A stretch of DNA of 64,000 bases from Sabellastarte sp. h YS-2021. Taxonomy: Eukaryota; Annelida; Polychaeta; Sabellida; Sabellidae. The position numbers and the translations under genes were made by a program. The number at the start of each line of letters is the position of its first letter. The stretch's first letter is position 1. Shown piece after piece: positions 40,840 through 56,000 of this stretch. The DNA is taken from NCBI GenBank assembly GCA_964017235.1, contig OZ024936.1, positions 8,718,496 through 8,782,495 on the forward strand, in the 5' to 3' direction. Under the pieces are notes generated by a model. It was given only the letters and a program-made list of their open reading frames with translations, did no database searches and was not told where the DNA came from.

Positions 40840-43800
40840 GGTAGATTCAAGGTTGAAAACCATATTGAATCACACAGGAGTCGCCCCTGAAATGAATTTT
40901 AGTATTGTGTTCCTTCAGAAATACATATGTAGCCCAAAGTACAGGTTCAGGGAGTGTAGTTGGCGAGGGATAGGTAAAATGCCAGATCAGCCCAAACCAC
41001 CCCTTAAAGTTGGTCAATCTGGCTGAAATTTTTACAGGAAACTCAGTTTATATCAGAGAATGAATTTGTATTAGGCTGGCATACTCGAGGGCCACATTAA
41101 AAATTTCAATTTCCGGGGTGTGGGGGGGCCCCAGGTTACCCCTCAGGTGGAAGATGTCAATTATATTCTAATATTGCCAATCTGAAGCCCAAATTTAATT
41201 TTATGCATATTCTAATAATTAATGAGGATATTTTAGGCACATTTGGAGCATTACATGTCTAACCAGAAAATATTTCACCAAAATAGTGTTCTAAATATAG
41301 CCAAAAATAGATGTAAATCAGCCCAAACCAGTACCAAATATTGGTCTATAAGTCTGAAATTTGGCCTAAAAATCGCTTGCCACATACTAAATCTGACTGC
41401 ATAGGTTTTAGGATTACATCTGGTATACCAGTGGTGTCATATGTGTCATATGTGATCCAGGAAGGCGAAAATACAGCCTCAGATGGCTGTATCAGGAAAT
41501 GCTGATATATTCTCAATTAAGGTAGATTCAAGGTTGAAAACCATATTGAATCACACAGGAGTCGCCCCTGAAATGAATTTTAGTATTGTGTTCCTTCAGA
41601 AATACATATGTAGCCCAAAGTACAGGTTCAGGGAGTGTAGTTGGCGAGGGATAGGTAAAATGCCAGATCAGCCCAAACCACCCCTTAAAGTTGGTCAATC
41701 TGGCTGAAATTTTTACAGGAAACTCAGTTTATATCAGAGAATGAATTTGTATTAGGCTGGCATACTCGAGGGCCACATTAAAAATTTCAATTTCCGGGGT
41801 GTGGGGGGGCCCCAGGTTACCCCTCAGGTGGAAGATGTCAATTATATTCTAATATTGCCAATCTGAAGCCCAAATTTAATTTTATGCATATTCTAATAAT
41901 TAATGAGGATATTTTAGGCACATTTGGAGCATTACATGTCTAACCAGAAAATATTTCACCAAAATAGTGTTCTAAATATAGCCAAAAATAGATGTAAATC
42001 AGCCCAAACCAGTACCAAATATTGGTCTATAAGTCTGAAATTTGGCCTAAAAATCGCTTGCCACATACTAAATCTGACTGCATAGGTTTTAGGATTACAT
42101 CTGGTATACCAGTGGTGTCATATGTGTCATATGTGATCCAGGAAGGCGAAAATACAGCCTCAGATGGCTGTATCAGGAAATGCTGATATATTCTCAATTA
42201 AGGTAGATTCAAGGTTGAAAACCATATTGAATCACACAGGAGTCGCCCCTGAAATGAATTTTAGTATTGTGTTCCTTCAGAAATACATATGTAGCCCAAA
42301 GTACAGGTTCAGGGAGTGTAGTTGGCGAGGGATAGGTAAAATGCCAGATCAGCCCAAACCACCCCTTAAAGTTGGTCAATCTGGCTGAAATTTTTACAGG
42401 AAACTCAGTTTATATCAGAGAATGAATTTGTATTAGGCTGGCATACTCGAGGGCCACATTAAAAATTTCAATTTCCGGGGTGTGGGGGGGCCCCAGGTTA
42501 CCCCTCAGGTGGAAGATGTCAATTATATTCTAATATTGCCAATCTGAAGCCCAAATTTAATTTTATGCATATTCTAATAATTAATGAGGATATTTTAGGC
42601 ACATTTGGAGCATTACATGTCTAACCAGAAAATATTTCACCAAAATAGTGTTCTAAATATAGCCAAAAATAGATGTAAATCAGCCCAAACCAGTACCAAA
42701 TATTGGTCTATAAGTCTGAAATTTGGCCTAAAAATCGCTTGCCACATACTAAATCTGACTGCATAGGTTTTAGGATTACATCTGGTATACCAGTGGTGTC
42801 ATATGTGTCATATGTGATCCAGGAAGGCGAAAATACAGCCTCAGATGGCTGTATCAGGAAATGCTGATATATTCTCAATTAAGGTAGATTCAAGGTTGAA
42901 AACCATATTGAATCACACAGGAGTCGCCCCTGAAATGAATTTTAGTATTGTGTTCCTTCAGAAATACATATGTAGCCCAAAGTACAGGTTCAGGGAGTGT
43001 AGTTGGCGAGGGATAGGTAAAATGCCAGATCAGCCCAAACCACCCCTTAAAGTTGGTCAATCTGGCTGAAATTTTTACAGGAAACTCAGTTTATATCAGA
43101 GAATGAATTTGTATTAGGCTGGCATACTCGAGGGCCACATTAAAAATTTCAATTTCCGGGGTGTGGGGGGGCCCCAGGTTACCCCTCAGGTGGAAGATGT
43201 CAATTATATTCTAATATTGCCAATCTGAAGCCCAAATTTAATTTTATGCATATTCTAATAATTAATGAGGATATTTTAGGCACATTTGGAGCATTACATG
43301 TCTAACCAGAAAATATTTCACCAAAATAGTGTTCTAAATATAGCCAAAAATAGATGTAAATCAGCCCAAACCAGTACCAAATATTGGTCTATAAGTCTGA
43401 AATTTGGCCTAAAAATCGCTTGCCACATACTAAATCTGACTGCATAGGTTTTAGGATTACATCTGGTATACCAGTGGTGTCATATGTGTCATATGTGATC
43501 CAGGAAGGCGAAAATACAGCCTCAGATGGCTGTATCAGGAAATGCTGATATATTCTCAATTAAGGTAGATTCAAGGTTGAAAACCATATTGAATCACACA
43601 GGAGTCGCCCCTGAAATGAATTTTAGTATTGTGTTCCTTCAGAAATACATATGTAGCCCAAAGTACAGGTTCAGGGAGTGTAGTTGGCGAGGGATAGGTA
43701 AAATGCCAGATCAGCCCAAACCACCCCTTAAAGTTGGTCAATCTGGCTGAAATTTTTACAGGAAACTCAGTTTATATCAGAGAATGAATTTGTATTAGGC

Positions 43801-46800
43801 TGGCATACTCGAGGGCCACATTAAAAATTTCAATTTCCGGGGTGTGGGGGGGCCCCAGGTTACCCCTCAGGTGGAAGATGTCAATTATATTCTAATATTG
43901 CCAATCTGAAGCCCAAATTTAATTTTATGCATATTCTAATAATTAATGAGGATATTTTAGGCACATTTGGAGCATTACATGTCTAACCAGAAAATATTTC
44001 ACCAAAATAGTGTTCTAAATATAGCCAAAAATAGATGTAAATCAGCCCAAACCAGTACCAAATATTGGTCTATAAGTCTGAAATTTGGCCTAAAAATCGC
44101 TTGCCACATACTAAATCTGACTGCATAGGTTTTAGGATTACATCTGGTATACCAGTGGTGTCATATGTGTCATATGTGATCCAGGAAGGCGAAAATACAG
44201 CCTCAGATGGCTGTATCAGGAAATGCTGATATATTCTCAATTAAGGTAGATTCAAGGTTGAAAACCATATTGAATCACACAGGAGTCGCCCCTGAAATGA
44301 ATTTTAGTATTGTGTTCCTTCAGAAATACATATGTAGCCCAAAGTACAGGTTCAGGGAGTGTAGTTGGCGAGGGATAGGTAAAATGCCAGATCAGCCCAA
44401 ACCACCCCTTAAAGTTGGTCAATCTGGCTGAAATTTTTACAGGAAACTCAGTTTATATCAGAGAATGAATTTGTATTAGGCTGGCATACTCGAGGGCCAC
44501 ATTAAAAATTTCAATTTCCGGGGTGTGGGGGGGCCCCAGGTTACCCCTCAGGTGGAAGATGTCAATTATATTCTAATATTGCCAATCTGAAGCCCAAATT
44601 TAATTTTATGCATATTCTAATAATTAATGAGGATATTTTAGGCACATTTGGAGCATTACATGTCTAACCAGAAAATATTTCACCAAAATAGTGTTCTAAA
44701 TATAGCCAAAAATAGATGTAAATCAGCCCAAACCAGTACCAAATATTGGTCTATAAGTCTGAAATTTGGCCTAAAAATCGCTTGCCACATACTAAATCTG
44801 ACTGCATAGGTTTTAGGATTACATCTGGTATACCAGTGGTGTCATATGTGTCATATGTGATCCAGGAAGGCGAAAATACAGCCTCAGATGGCTGTATCAG
44901 GAAATGCTGATATATTCTCAATTAAGGTAGATTCAAGGTTGAAAACCATATTGAATCACACAGGAGTCGCCCCTGAAATGAATTTTAGTATTGTGTTCCT
45001 TCAGAAATACATATGTAGCCCAAAGTACAGGTTCAGGGAGTGTAGTTGGCGAGGGATAGGTAAAATGCCAGATCAGCCCAAACCACCCCTTAAAGTTGGT
45101 CAATCTGGCTGAAATTTTTACAGGAAACTCAGTTTATATCAGAGAATGAATTTGTATTAGGCTGGCATACTCGAGGGCCACATTAAAAATTTCAATTTCC
45201 GGGGTGTGGGGGGGCCCCAGGTTACCCCTCAGGTGGAAGATGTCAATTATATTCTAATATTGCCAATCTGAAGCCCAAATTTAATTTTATGCATATTCTA
45301 ATAATTAATGAGGATATTTTAGGCACATTTGGAGCATTACATGTCTAACCAGAAAATATTTCACCAAAATAGTGTTCTAAATATAGCCAAAAATAGATGT
45401 AAATCAGCCCAAACCAGTACCAAATATTGGTCTATAAGTCTGAAATTTGGCCTAAAAATCGCTTGCCACATACTAAATCTGACTGCATAGGTTTTAGGAT
45501 TACATCTGGTATACCAGTGGTGTCATATGTGTCATATGTGATCCAGGAAGGCGAAAATACAGCCTCAGATGGCTGTATCAGGAAATGCTGATATATTCTC
45601 AATTAAGGTAGATTCAAGGTTGAAAACCATATTGAATCACACAGGAGTCGCCCCTGAAATGAATTTTAGTATTGTGTTCCTTCAGAAATACATATGTAGC
45701 CCAAAGTACAGGTTCAGGGAGTGTAGTTGGCGAGGGATAGGTAAAATGCCAGATCAGCCCAAACCACCCCTTAAAGTTGGTCAATCTGGCTGAAATTTTT
45801 ACAGGAAACTCAGTTTATATCAGAGAATGAATTTGTATTAGGCTGGCATACTCGAGGGCCACATTAAAAATTTCAATTTCCGGGGTGTGGGGGGGCCCCA
45901 GGTTACCCCTCAGGTGGAAGATGTCAATTATATTCTAATATTGCCAATCTGAAGCCCAAATTTAATTTTATGCATATTCTAATAATTAATGAGGATATTT
46001 TAGGCACATTTGGAGCATTACATGTCTAACCAGAAAATATTTCACCAAAATAGTGTTCTAAATATAGCCAAAAATAGATGTAAATCAGCCCAAACCAGTA
46101 CCAAATATTGGTCTATAAGTCTGAAATTTGGCCTAAAAATCGCTTGCCACATACTAAATCTGACTGCATAGGTTTTAGGATTACATCTGGTATACCAGTG
46201 GTGTCATATGTGTCATATGTGATCCAGGAAGGCGAAAATACAGCCTCAGATGGCTGTATCAGGAAATGCTGATATATTCTCAATTAAGGTAGATTCAAGG
46301 TTGAAAACCATATTGAATCACACAGGAGTCGCCCCTGAAATGAATTTTAGTATTGTGTTCCTTCAGAAATACATATGTAGCCCAAAGTACAGGTTCAGGG
46401 AGTGTAGTTGGCGAGGGATAGGTAAAATGCCAGATCAGCCCAAACCACCCCTTAAAGTTGGTCAATCTGGCTGAAATTTTTACAGGAAACTCAGTTTATA
46501 TCAGAGAATGAATTTGTATTAGGCTGGCATACTCGAGGGCCACATTAAAAATTTCAATTTCCGGGGTGTGGGGGGGCCCCAGGTTACCCCTCAGGTGGAA
46601 GATGTCAATTATATTCTAATATTGCCAATCTGAAGCCCAAATTTAATTTTATGCATATTCTAATAATTAATGAGGATATTTTAGGCACATTTGGAGCATT
46701 ACATGTCTAACCAGAAAATATTTCACCAAAATAGTGTTCTAAATATAGCCAAAAATAGATGTAAATCAGCCCAAACCAGTACCAAATATTGGTCTATAAG

Positions 46801-46968
46801 TCTGAAATTTGGCCTAAAAATCGCTTGCCACATACTAAATCTGACTGCATAGGTTTTAGGATTACATCTGGTATACCAGTGGTGTCATATGTGTCATATG
46901 TGATCCAGGAAGGCGAAAATACAGCCTCAGATGGCTGTATCAGGAAATGCTGATATATTCTCAATTAA
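40840..46968. repeat. Subarray 5: units 61-69, uniform G536 block
   Basis: Together with unit 60, ten consecutive units read ATCGCTTG instead of ATCACTTG at 533-540. The G creates a sixth CpG in the unit. All carry A519. Unit 60's 18-bp deletion is not shared, so the block was not amplified from unit 60 as a whole. Confidence 0.9.
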
Positions 46969-49900
46969 GGTAGATTCAAGGTTGAAAACCATATTGAATC
47001 ACACAGGAGTCGCCCCTGAAATGAATTTTAGTATTGTGTTCCTTCAGAAATACATATGTAGCCCAAAGTACAGGTTCAGGGAGTGTAGTTGGCGAGGGAT
47101 AGGTAAAATGCCAGATCAGCCCAAACCACCCCTTAAAGTTGGTCAATCTGGCTGAAATTTTTACAGGAAACTCAGTTTATATCAGAGAATGAATTTGTAT
47201 TAGGCTGGCATACTCGAGGGCCACATTAAAAATTTCAATTTCCGGGGTGTGGGGGGGCCCCAGGTTACCCCTCAGGTGGAAGATGTCAATTATATTCTAA
47301 TATTGCCAATCTGAAGCCCAAATTTAATTTTATGCATATTCTAATAATTAATGAGGATATTTTAGGCACATTTGGAGCATTACATGTCTAACCAGAAAAT
47401 ATTTCACCAAAATAGTGTTCTAAATATAGCCAAAAATAGATGTAAATCAGCCCAAACCAGTACCAAATATTGGTCTATAAGTCTGAAATTTGGCCTAAAA
47501 ATCACTTGCCACATACTAAATCTGACTGCATAGGTTTTAGGATTACATCTGGTATACCAGTGGTGTCATATGTGTCATATGTGATCCAGGAAGGCGAAAA
47601 TACAGCCTCAGATGGCTGTATCAGGAAATGCTGATATATTCTCAATTAAGGTAGATTCAAGGTTGAAAACCATATTGAATCACACAGGAGTCGCCCCTGA
47701 AATGAATTTTAGTATTGTGTTCCTTCAGAAATACATATGTAGCCCAAAGTACAGGTTCAGGGAGTGTAGTTGGCGAGGGATAGGTAAAATGCCAGATCAG
47801 CCCAAACCACCCCTTAAAGTTGGTCAATCTGGCTGAAATTTTTACAGGAAACTCAGTTTATATCAGAGAATGAATTTGTATTAGGCTGGCATACTCGAGG
47901 GCCACATTAAAAATTTCAATTTCCGGGGTGTGGGGGGGCCCCAGGTTACCCCTCAGGTGGAAGATGTCAATTATATTCTAATATTGCCAATCTGAAGCCC
48001 AAATTTAATTTTATGCATATTCTAATAATTAATGAGGATATTTTAGGCACATTTGGAGCATTACATGTCTAACCAGAAAATATTTCACCAAAATAGTGTT
48101 CTAAATATAGCCAAAAATAGATGTAAATCAGCCCAAACCAGTACCAAATATTGGTCTATAAGTCTGAAATTTGGCCTAAAAATCGCTTGCCACATACTAA
48201 ATCTGACTGCATAGGTTTTAGGATTACATCTGGTATACCAGTGGTGTCATATGTGTCATATGTGATCCAGGAAGGCGAAAATACAGCCTCAGATGGCTGT
48301 ATCAGGAAATGCTGATATATTCTCAATTAAGGTAGATTCAAGGTTGAAAACCATATTGAATCACACAGGAGTCGCCCCTGAAATGAATTTTAGTATTGTG
48401 TTCCTTCAGAAATACATATGTAGCCCAAAGTACAGGTTCAGGGAGTGTAGTTGGCGAGGGATAGGTAAAATGCCAGATCAGCCCAAACCACCCCTTAAAG
48501 TTGGTCAATCTGGCTGAAATTTTTACAGGAAACTCAGTTTATATCAGAGAATGAATTTGTATTAGGCTGGCATACTCGAGGGCCACATTAAAAATTTCAA
48601 TTTCCGGGGTGTGGGGGGGCCCCAGGTTACCCCTCAGGTGGAAGATGTCAATTATATTCTAATATTGCCAATCTGAAGCCCAAATTTAATTTTATGCATA
48701 TTCTAATAATTAATGAGGATATTTTAGGCACATTTGGAGCATTACATGTCTAACCAGAAAATATTTCACCAAAATAGTGTTCTAAATATAGCCAAAAATA
48801 GATGTAAATCAGCCCAAACCAGTACCAAATATTGGTCTATAAGTCTGAAATTTGGCCTAAAAATCGCTTGCCACATACTAAATCTGACTGCATAGGTTTT
48901 AGGATTACATCTGGTATACCAGTGGTGTCATATGTGTCATATGTGATCCAGGAAGGCGAAAATACAGCCTCAGATGGCTGTATCAGGAAATGCTGATATA
49001 TTCTCAATTAAGGTAGATTCAAGGTTGAAAACCATATTGAATCACACAGGAGTCGCCCCTGAAATGAATTTTAGTATTGTGTTCCTTCAGAAATACATAT
49101 GTAGCCCAAAGTACAGGTTCAGGGAGTGTAGTTGGCGAGGGATAGGTAAAATGCCAGATCAGCCCAAACCACCCCTTAAAGTTGGTCAATCTGGCTGAAA
49201 TTTTTACAGGAAACTCAGTTTATATCAGAGAATGAATTTGTATTAGGCTGGCATACTCGAGGGCCACATTAAAAATTTCAATTTCCGGGGTGTGGGGGGG
49301 GCCCCAGGTTACCCCTCAGGTGGAAGATGTCAATTATATTCTAATATTGCCAATCTGAAGCCCAAATTTAATTTTATGCATATTCTAATAATTAATGAGG
49401 ATATTTTAGGCACATTTGGAGCATTACATGTCTAACCAGAAAATATTTCACCAAAATAGTGTTCTAAATATAGCCAAAAATAGATGTAAATCAGCCCAAA
49501 CCAGTACCAAATATTGGTCTATAAGTCTGAAATTTGGCCTAAAAATCGCTTGCCACATACTAAATCTGACTGCATAGGTTTTAGGATTACATCTGGTATA
49601 CCAGTGGTGTCATATGTGTCATATGTGATCCAGGAAGGCGAAAATACAGCCTCAGATGGCTGTATCAGGAAATGCTGATATATTCTCAATTAAGGTAGAT
49701 TCAAGGTTGAAAACCATATTGAATCACACAGGAGTCGCCCCTGAAATGAATTTTAGTATTGTGTTCCTTCAGAAATACATATGTAGCCCAAAGTACAGGT
49801 TCAGGGAGTGTAGTTGGCGAGGGATAGGTAAAATGCCAGATCAGCCCAAACCACCCCTTAAAGTTGGTCAATCTGGCTGAAATTTTTACAGGAAACTCAG

Positions 49901-52900
49901 TTTATATCAGAGAATGAATTTGTATTAGGCTGGCATACTCGAGGGCCACATTAAAAATTTCAATTTCCGGGGTGTGGGGGGGCCCCAGGTTACCCCTCAG
50001 GTGGAAGATGTCAATTATATTCTAATATTGCCAATCTGAAGCCCAAATTTAATTTTATGCATATTCTAATAATTAATGAGGATATTTTAGGCACATTTGG
50101 AGCATTACATGTCTAACCAGAAAATATTTCACCAAAATAGTGTTCTAAATATAGCCAAAAATAGATGTAAATCAGCCCAAACCAGTACCAAATATTGGTC
50201 TATAAGTCTGAAATTTGGCCTAAAAATCACTTGCCACATACTAAATCTGACTGCATAGGTTTTAGGATTACATCTGGTATACCAGTGGTGTCATATGTGT
50301 CATATGTGATCCAGGAAGGCGAAAATACAGCCTCAGATGGCTGTATCAGGAAATGCTGATATATTCTCAATTAAGGTAGATTCAAGGTTGAAAACCATAT
50401 TGAATCACACAGGAGTCGCCCCTGAAATGAATTTTAGTATTGTGTTCCTTCAGAAATACATATGTAGCCCAAAGTACAGGTTCAGGGAGTGTAGTTGGCG
50501 AGGGATAGGTAAAATGCCAGATCAGCCCAAACCACCCCTTAAAGTTGGTCAATCTGGCTGAAATTTTTACAGGAAACTCAGTTTATATCAGAGAATGAAT
50601 TTGTATTAGGCTGGCATACTCGAGGGCCACATTAAAAATTTCAATTTCCGGGGTGTGGGGGGGCCCCAGGTTACCCCTCAGGTGGAAGATGTCAATTATA
50701 TTCTAATATTGCCAATCTGAAGCCCAAATTTAATTTTATGCATATTCTAATAATTAATGAGGATATTTTAGGCACATTTGGAGCATTACATGTCTAACCA
50801 GAAAATATTTCACCAAAATAGTGTTCTAAATATAGCCAAAAATAGATGTAAATCAGCCCAAACCAGTACCAAATATTGGTCTATAAGTCTGAAATTTGGC
50901 CTAAAAATCGCTTGCCACATACTAAATCTGACTGCATAGGTTTTAGGATTACATCTGGTATACCAGTGGTGTCATATGTGTCATATGTGATCCAGGAAGG
51001 CGAAAATACAGCCTCAGATGGCTGTATCAGGAAATGCTGATATATTCTCAATTAAGGTAGATTCAAGGTTGAAAACCATATTGAATCACACAGGAGTCGC
51101 CCCTGAAATGAATTTTAGTATTGTGTTCCTTCAGAAATACATATGTAGCCCAAAGTACAGGTTCAGGGAGTGTAGTTGGCGAGGGATAGGTAAAATGCCA
51201 GATCAGCCCAAACCACCCCTTAAAGTTGGTCAATCTGGCTGAAATTTTTACAGGAAACTCAGTTTATATCAGAGAATGAATTTGTATTAGGCTGGCATAC
51301 TCGAGGGCCACATTAAAAATTTCAATTTCCGGGGTGTGGGGGGGCCCCAGGTTACCCCTCAGGTGGAAGATGTCAATTATATTCTAATATTGCCAATCTG
51401 AAGCCCAAATTTAATTTTATGCATATTCTAATAATTAATGAGGATATTTTAGGCACATTTGGAGCATTACATGTCTAACCAGAAAATATTTCACCAAAAT
51501 AGTGTTCTAAATATAGCCAAAAATAGATGTAAATCAGCCCAAACCAGTACCAAATATTGGTCTATAAGTCTGAAATTTGGCCTAAAAATCACTTGCCACA
51601 TACTAAATCTGACTGCATAGGTTTTAGGATTACATCTGGTATACCAGTGGTGTCATATGTGTCATATGTGATCCAGGAAGGCGAAAATACAGCCTCAGAT
51701 GGCTGTATCAGGAAATGCTGATATATTCTCAATTAAGGTAGATTCAAGGTTGAAAACCATATTGAATCACACAGGAGTCGCCCCTGAAATGAATTTTAGT
51801 ATTGTGTTCCTTCAGAAATACATATGTAGCCCAAAGTACAGGTTCAGGGAGTGTAGTTGGCGAGGGATAGGTAAAATGCCAGATCAGCCCAAACCACCCC
51901 TTAAAGTTGGTCAATCTGGCTGAAATTTTTACAGGAAACTCAGTTTATATCAGAGAATGAATTTGTATTAGGCTGGCATACTCGAGGGCCACATTAAAAA
52001 TTTCAATTTCCGGGGTGTGGGGGGGCCCCAGGTTACCCCTCAGGTGGAAGATGTCAATTATATTCTAATATTGCCAATCTGAAGCCCAAATTTAATTTTA
52101 TGCATATTCTAATAATTAATGAGGATATTTTAGGCACATTTGGAGCATTACATGTCTAACCAGAAAATATTTCACCAAAATAGTGTTCTAAATATAGCCA
52201 AAAATAGATGTAAATCAGCCCAAACCAGTACCAAATATTGGTCTATAAGTCTGAAATTTGGCCTAAAAATCACTTGCCACATACTAAATCTGACTGCATA
52301 GGTTTTAGGATTACATCTGGTATACCAGTGGTGTCATATGTGTCATATGTGATCCAGGAAGGCGAAAATACAGCCTCAGATGGCTGTATCAGGAAATGCT
52401 GATATATTCTCAATTAAGGTAGATTCAAGGTTGAAAACCATATTGAATCACACAGGAGTCGCCCCTGAAATGAATTTTAGTATTGTGTTCCTTCAGAAAT
52501 ACATATGTAGCCCAAAGTACAGGTTCAGGGAGTGTAGTTGGCGAGGGATAGGTAAAATGCCAGATCAGCCCAAACCACCCCTTAAAGTTGGTCAATCTGG
52601 CTGAAATTTTTACAGGAAACTCAGTTTATATCAGAGAATGAATTTGTATTAGGCTGGCATACTCGAGGGCCACATTAAAAATTTCAATTTCCGGGGTGTG
52701 GGGGGGCCCCAGGTTACCCCTCAGGTGGAAGATGTCAATTATATTCTAATATTGCCAATCTGAAGCCCAAATTTAATTTTATGCATATTCTAATAATTAA
52801 TGAGGATATTTTAGGCACATTTGGAGCATTACATGTCTAACCAGAAAATATTTCACCAAAATAGTGTTCTAAATATAGCCAAAAATAGATGTAAATCAGC

Positions 52901-53098
52901 CCAAACCAGTACCAAATATTGGTCTATAAGTCTGAAATTTGGCCTAAAAATCACTTGCCACATACTAAATCTGACTGCATAGGTTTTAGGATTACATCTG
53001 GTATACCAGTGGTGTCATATGTGTCATATGTGATCCAGGAAGGCGAAAATACAGCCTCACATGGCTGTATCAGGAAATGCTGATATATTCTCAATTAA
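46969..53098. repeat. Subarray 6: units 70-78, mixed A536 and G536
   Basis: Position 536 reads A G G G A G A A A across units 70-78. Unit 73 has G8 at 49294-49301. Unit 78 has G to C at 53060. This stretch precedes the 9-unit higher-order repeat. Its last two units (A, A) also match the units at the end of that repeat, so the left edge of the higher-order repeat could lie up to two units earlier than I place it. Confidence 0.8.
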
Positions 53099-56000
53099 GG
53101 TAGATTCAAGGTTGAAAACCATATTGAATCACACAGGAGTCGCCCCTGAAATGAATTTTAGTATTGTGTTCCTTCAGAAATACATATGTAGCCCAAAGTA
53201 CAGGTTCAGGGAGTGTAGTTGGCAAGGGATAGGTAAAATGCCAGATCAGCCCAAACCACCCCTTAAAGTTGGTCAATCTGGCTGAAATTTTTACAGGAAA
53301 CTCAGTTTATATCAGAGAATGAATTTGTATTAGGCTGGCATACTCGAGGGCCACATTAAAAATTTCAATTTCCGGGGTGTGGGGGGGCCCCAGGTTACCC
53401 CTCAGGTGGAAGATGTCAATTATATTCTAATATTGCCAATCTGAAGCCCAAATTTAATTTTATGCATATTCTAATAATTAATGAGGATATTTTAGGCACA
53501 TTTGGAGCATTACATGTCTAACCAGAAAATATTTCACCAAAATAGTGTTCTAAATATAGCCAAAAATAGATGTAAATCAGCCCAAACCAGTACCAAATAT
53601 TGGTCTATAAGTCTGAAATTTGGCCTAAAAATCGCTTGCCACATACTAAATCTGACTGCATAGGTTTTAGGATTACATCTGGTATACCAGTGGTGTCATA
53701 TGTGTCATATGTGATCCAGGAAGGCGAAAATACAGCCTCAGATGGCTGTATCAGGAAATGCTGATATATTCTCAATTAAGGTAGATTCAAGGTTGAAAAC
53801 CATATTGAATCACACAGGAGTCGCCCCTGAAATGAATTTTAGTATTGTGTTCCTTCAGAAATACATATGTAGCCCAAAGTACAGGTTCAGGGAGTGTATT
53901 TGGCGAGGGATAGGAAAAATGCCAGATCAGCCCAAACCACCCCTTAAAGTTGGTCAATCTGGCTGAAATTTTTACAGGAAACTCAGTTTATATCAGAGAA
54001 TGAATTTGTATTAGGCTGGCATACTCGAGGGCCACATTAAAAATTTCAATTTCCGGGGTGTGGGGGGGCCCCAGGTTACCCCTCAGGTGGAAGATGTCAA
54101 TTATATTCTAATATTGCCAATCTGAAGCCCAAATTTAATTTTATGCATATTCTAATAATTAATGAGGATATTTTAGGCACATTTGGAGCATTACATGTCT
54201 AACCAGAAAATATTTCACCAAAATAGTGTTCTAAATATAGCCAAAAATAGATGTAAATCAGCCCAAACCAGTACCAAATATTGGTCTATAAGTCTGAAAT
54301 TTGGCCTAAAAATCACTTGCCACATACTAAATCTGACTGCATAGGTTTTAGGATTACATCTGGTATACCAGTGGTGTCATATGTGTCATATGTGATCCAG
54401 GAAGGCGAAAATACAGCCTCAGATGGCTGTATCAGGAAATGCTGATATATTCTCAATTAAGGTAGATTCAAGGTTGAAAACCATATTGAATCACACAGGA
54501 GTCGCCCCTGAAATGAATTTTAGTATTGTGTTCCTTCAGAAATACATATGTAGCCCAAAGTACAGGTTCAGGGAGTGTAGTTGGCGAGGGATAGGTAAAA
54601 TGCCAGATCAGCCCAAACCACCCCTTAAAGTTGGTCAATCTGGCTGAAATTTTTACAGGAAACTCAGTTTATATCAGAGAATGAATTTGTATTAGGCTGG
54701 CATACTCGAGGGCCACATTAAAAATTTCAATTTCCGGGGTGTGGGGGGGCCCCAGGTTACCCCTCAGGTGGAAGATGTCAATTATATTCTAATATTGCCA
54801 ATCTGAAGCCCAAATTTAATTTTATGCATATTCTAATAATTAATGAGGATATTTTAGGCACATTTGGAGCATTACATGTCTAACCAGAAAATATTTCACC
54901 AAAATAGTGTTCTAAATATAGCCAAAAATAGATGTAAATCAGCCCAAACCAGTACCAAATATTGGTCTATAAGTCTGAAATTTGGCCTAAAAATCACTTG
55001 CCACATACTAAATCTGACTGCATAGGTTTTAGGATTACATCTGGTATACCAGTGGTGTCATATGTGTCATATGTGATCCAGGAAGGCGAAAATACAGCCT
55101 CAGATGGCTGTATCAGGAAATGCTGATATATTCTCAATTAAGGTAGATTCAAGGTTGAAAACCATATTGAATCACACAGGAGTCGCCCCTGAAATGAATT
55201 TTAGTATTGTGTTCCTTCAGAAATACATATGTAGCCCAAAGTACAGGTTCAGGGAGTGTAGTTGGCGAGGGATAGGTAAAATGCCAGATCAGCCCAAACC
55301 ACCCCTTAAAGTTGGTCAATCTGGCTGAAATTTTTACAGGAAACTCAGTTTATATCAGAGAATGAATTTGTATTAGGCTGGCATACTCGAGGGCCACATT
55401 AAAAATTTCAATTTCCGGGGTGTGGGGGGGCCCCAGGTTACCCCTCAGGTGGAAGATGTCAATTATATTCTAATATTGCCAATCTGAAGCCCAAATTTAA
55501 TTTTATGCATATTCTAACAATTAATGAGGATATTTTAGGCACATTTGGAGCATTACATGTCTAACCAGAAAATATTTCACCAAAATAGTGTTCTAAATAT
55601 AGCCAAAAATAGATGTAAATCAGCCCAAACCAGTACCAAATATTGGTCTATAAGTCTGAAATTTGGCCTAAAAATCGCTTGCCACATACTAAATCTGACT
55701 GCATAGGTTTTAGGATTACATCTGGTATACCAGTGGTGTCATATGTGTCATATGTGATCCAGGAAGGCGAAAATACAGCCTCAGATGGCTGTATCAGGAA
55801 ATGCTGATATATTCTCAATTAAGGTAGATTCAAGGTTGAAAACCATATTGAATCACACAGGAGTCGCCCCTGAAATGAATTTTAGTATTGTGTTCCTTCA
55901 GAAATACATATGTAGCCCAAAGTACAGGTTCAGGGAGTGTAGTTGGCGAGGGATAGGTAAAATGCCAGATCAGCCCAAACCACCCCTTAAAGTTGGTCAA

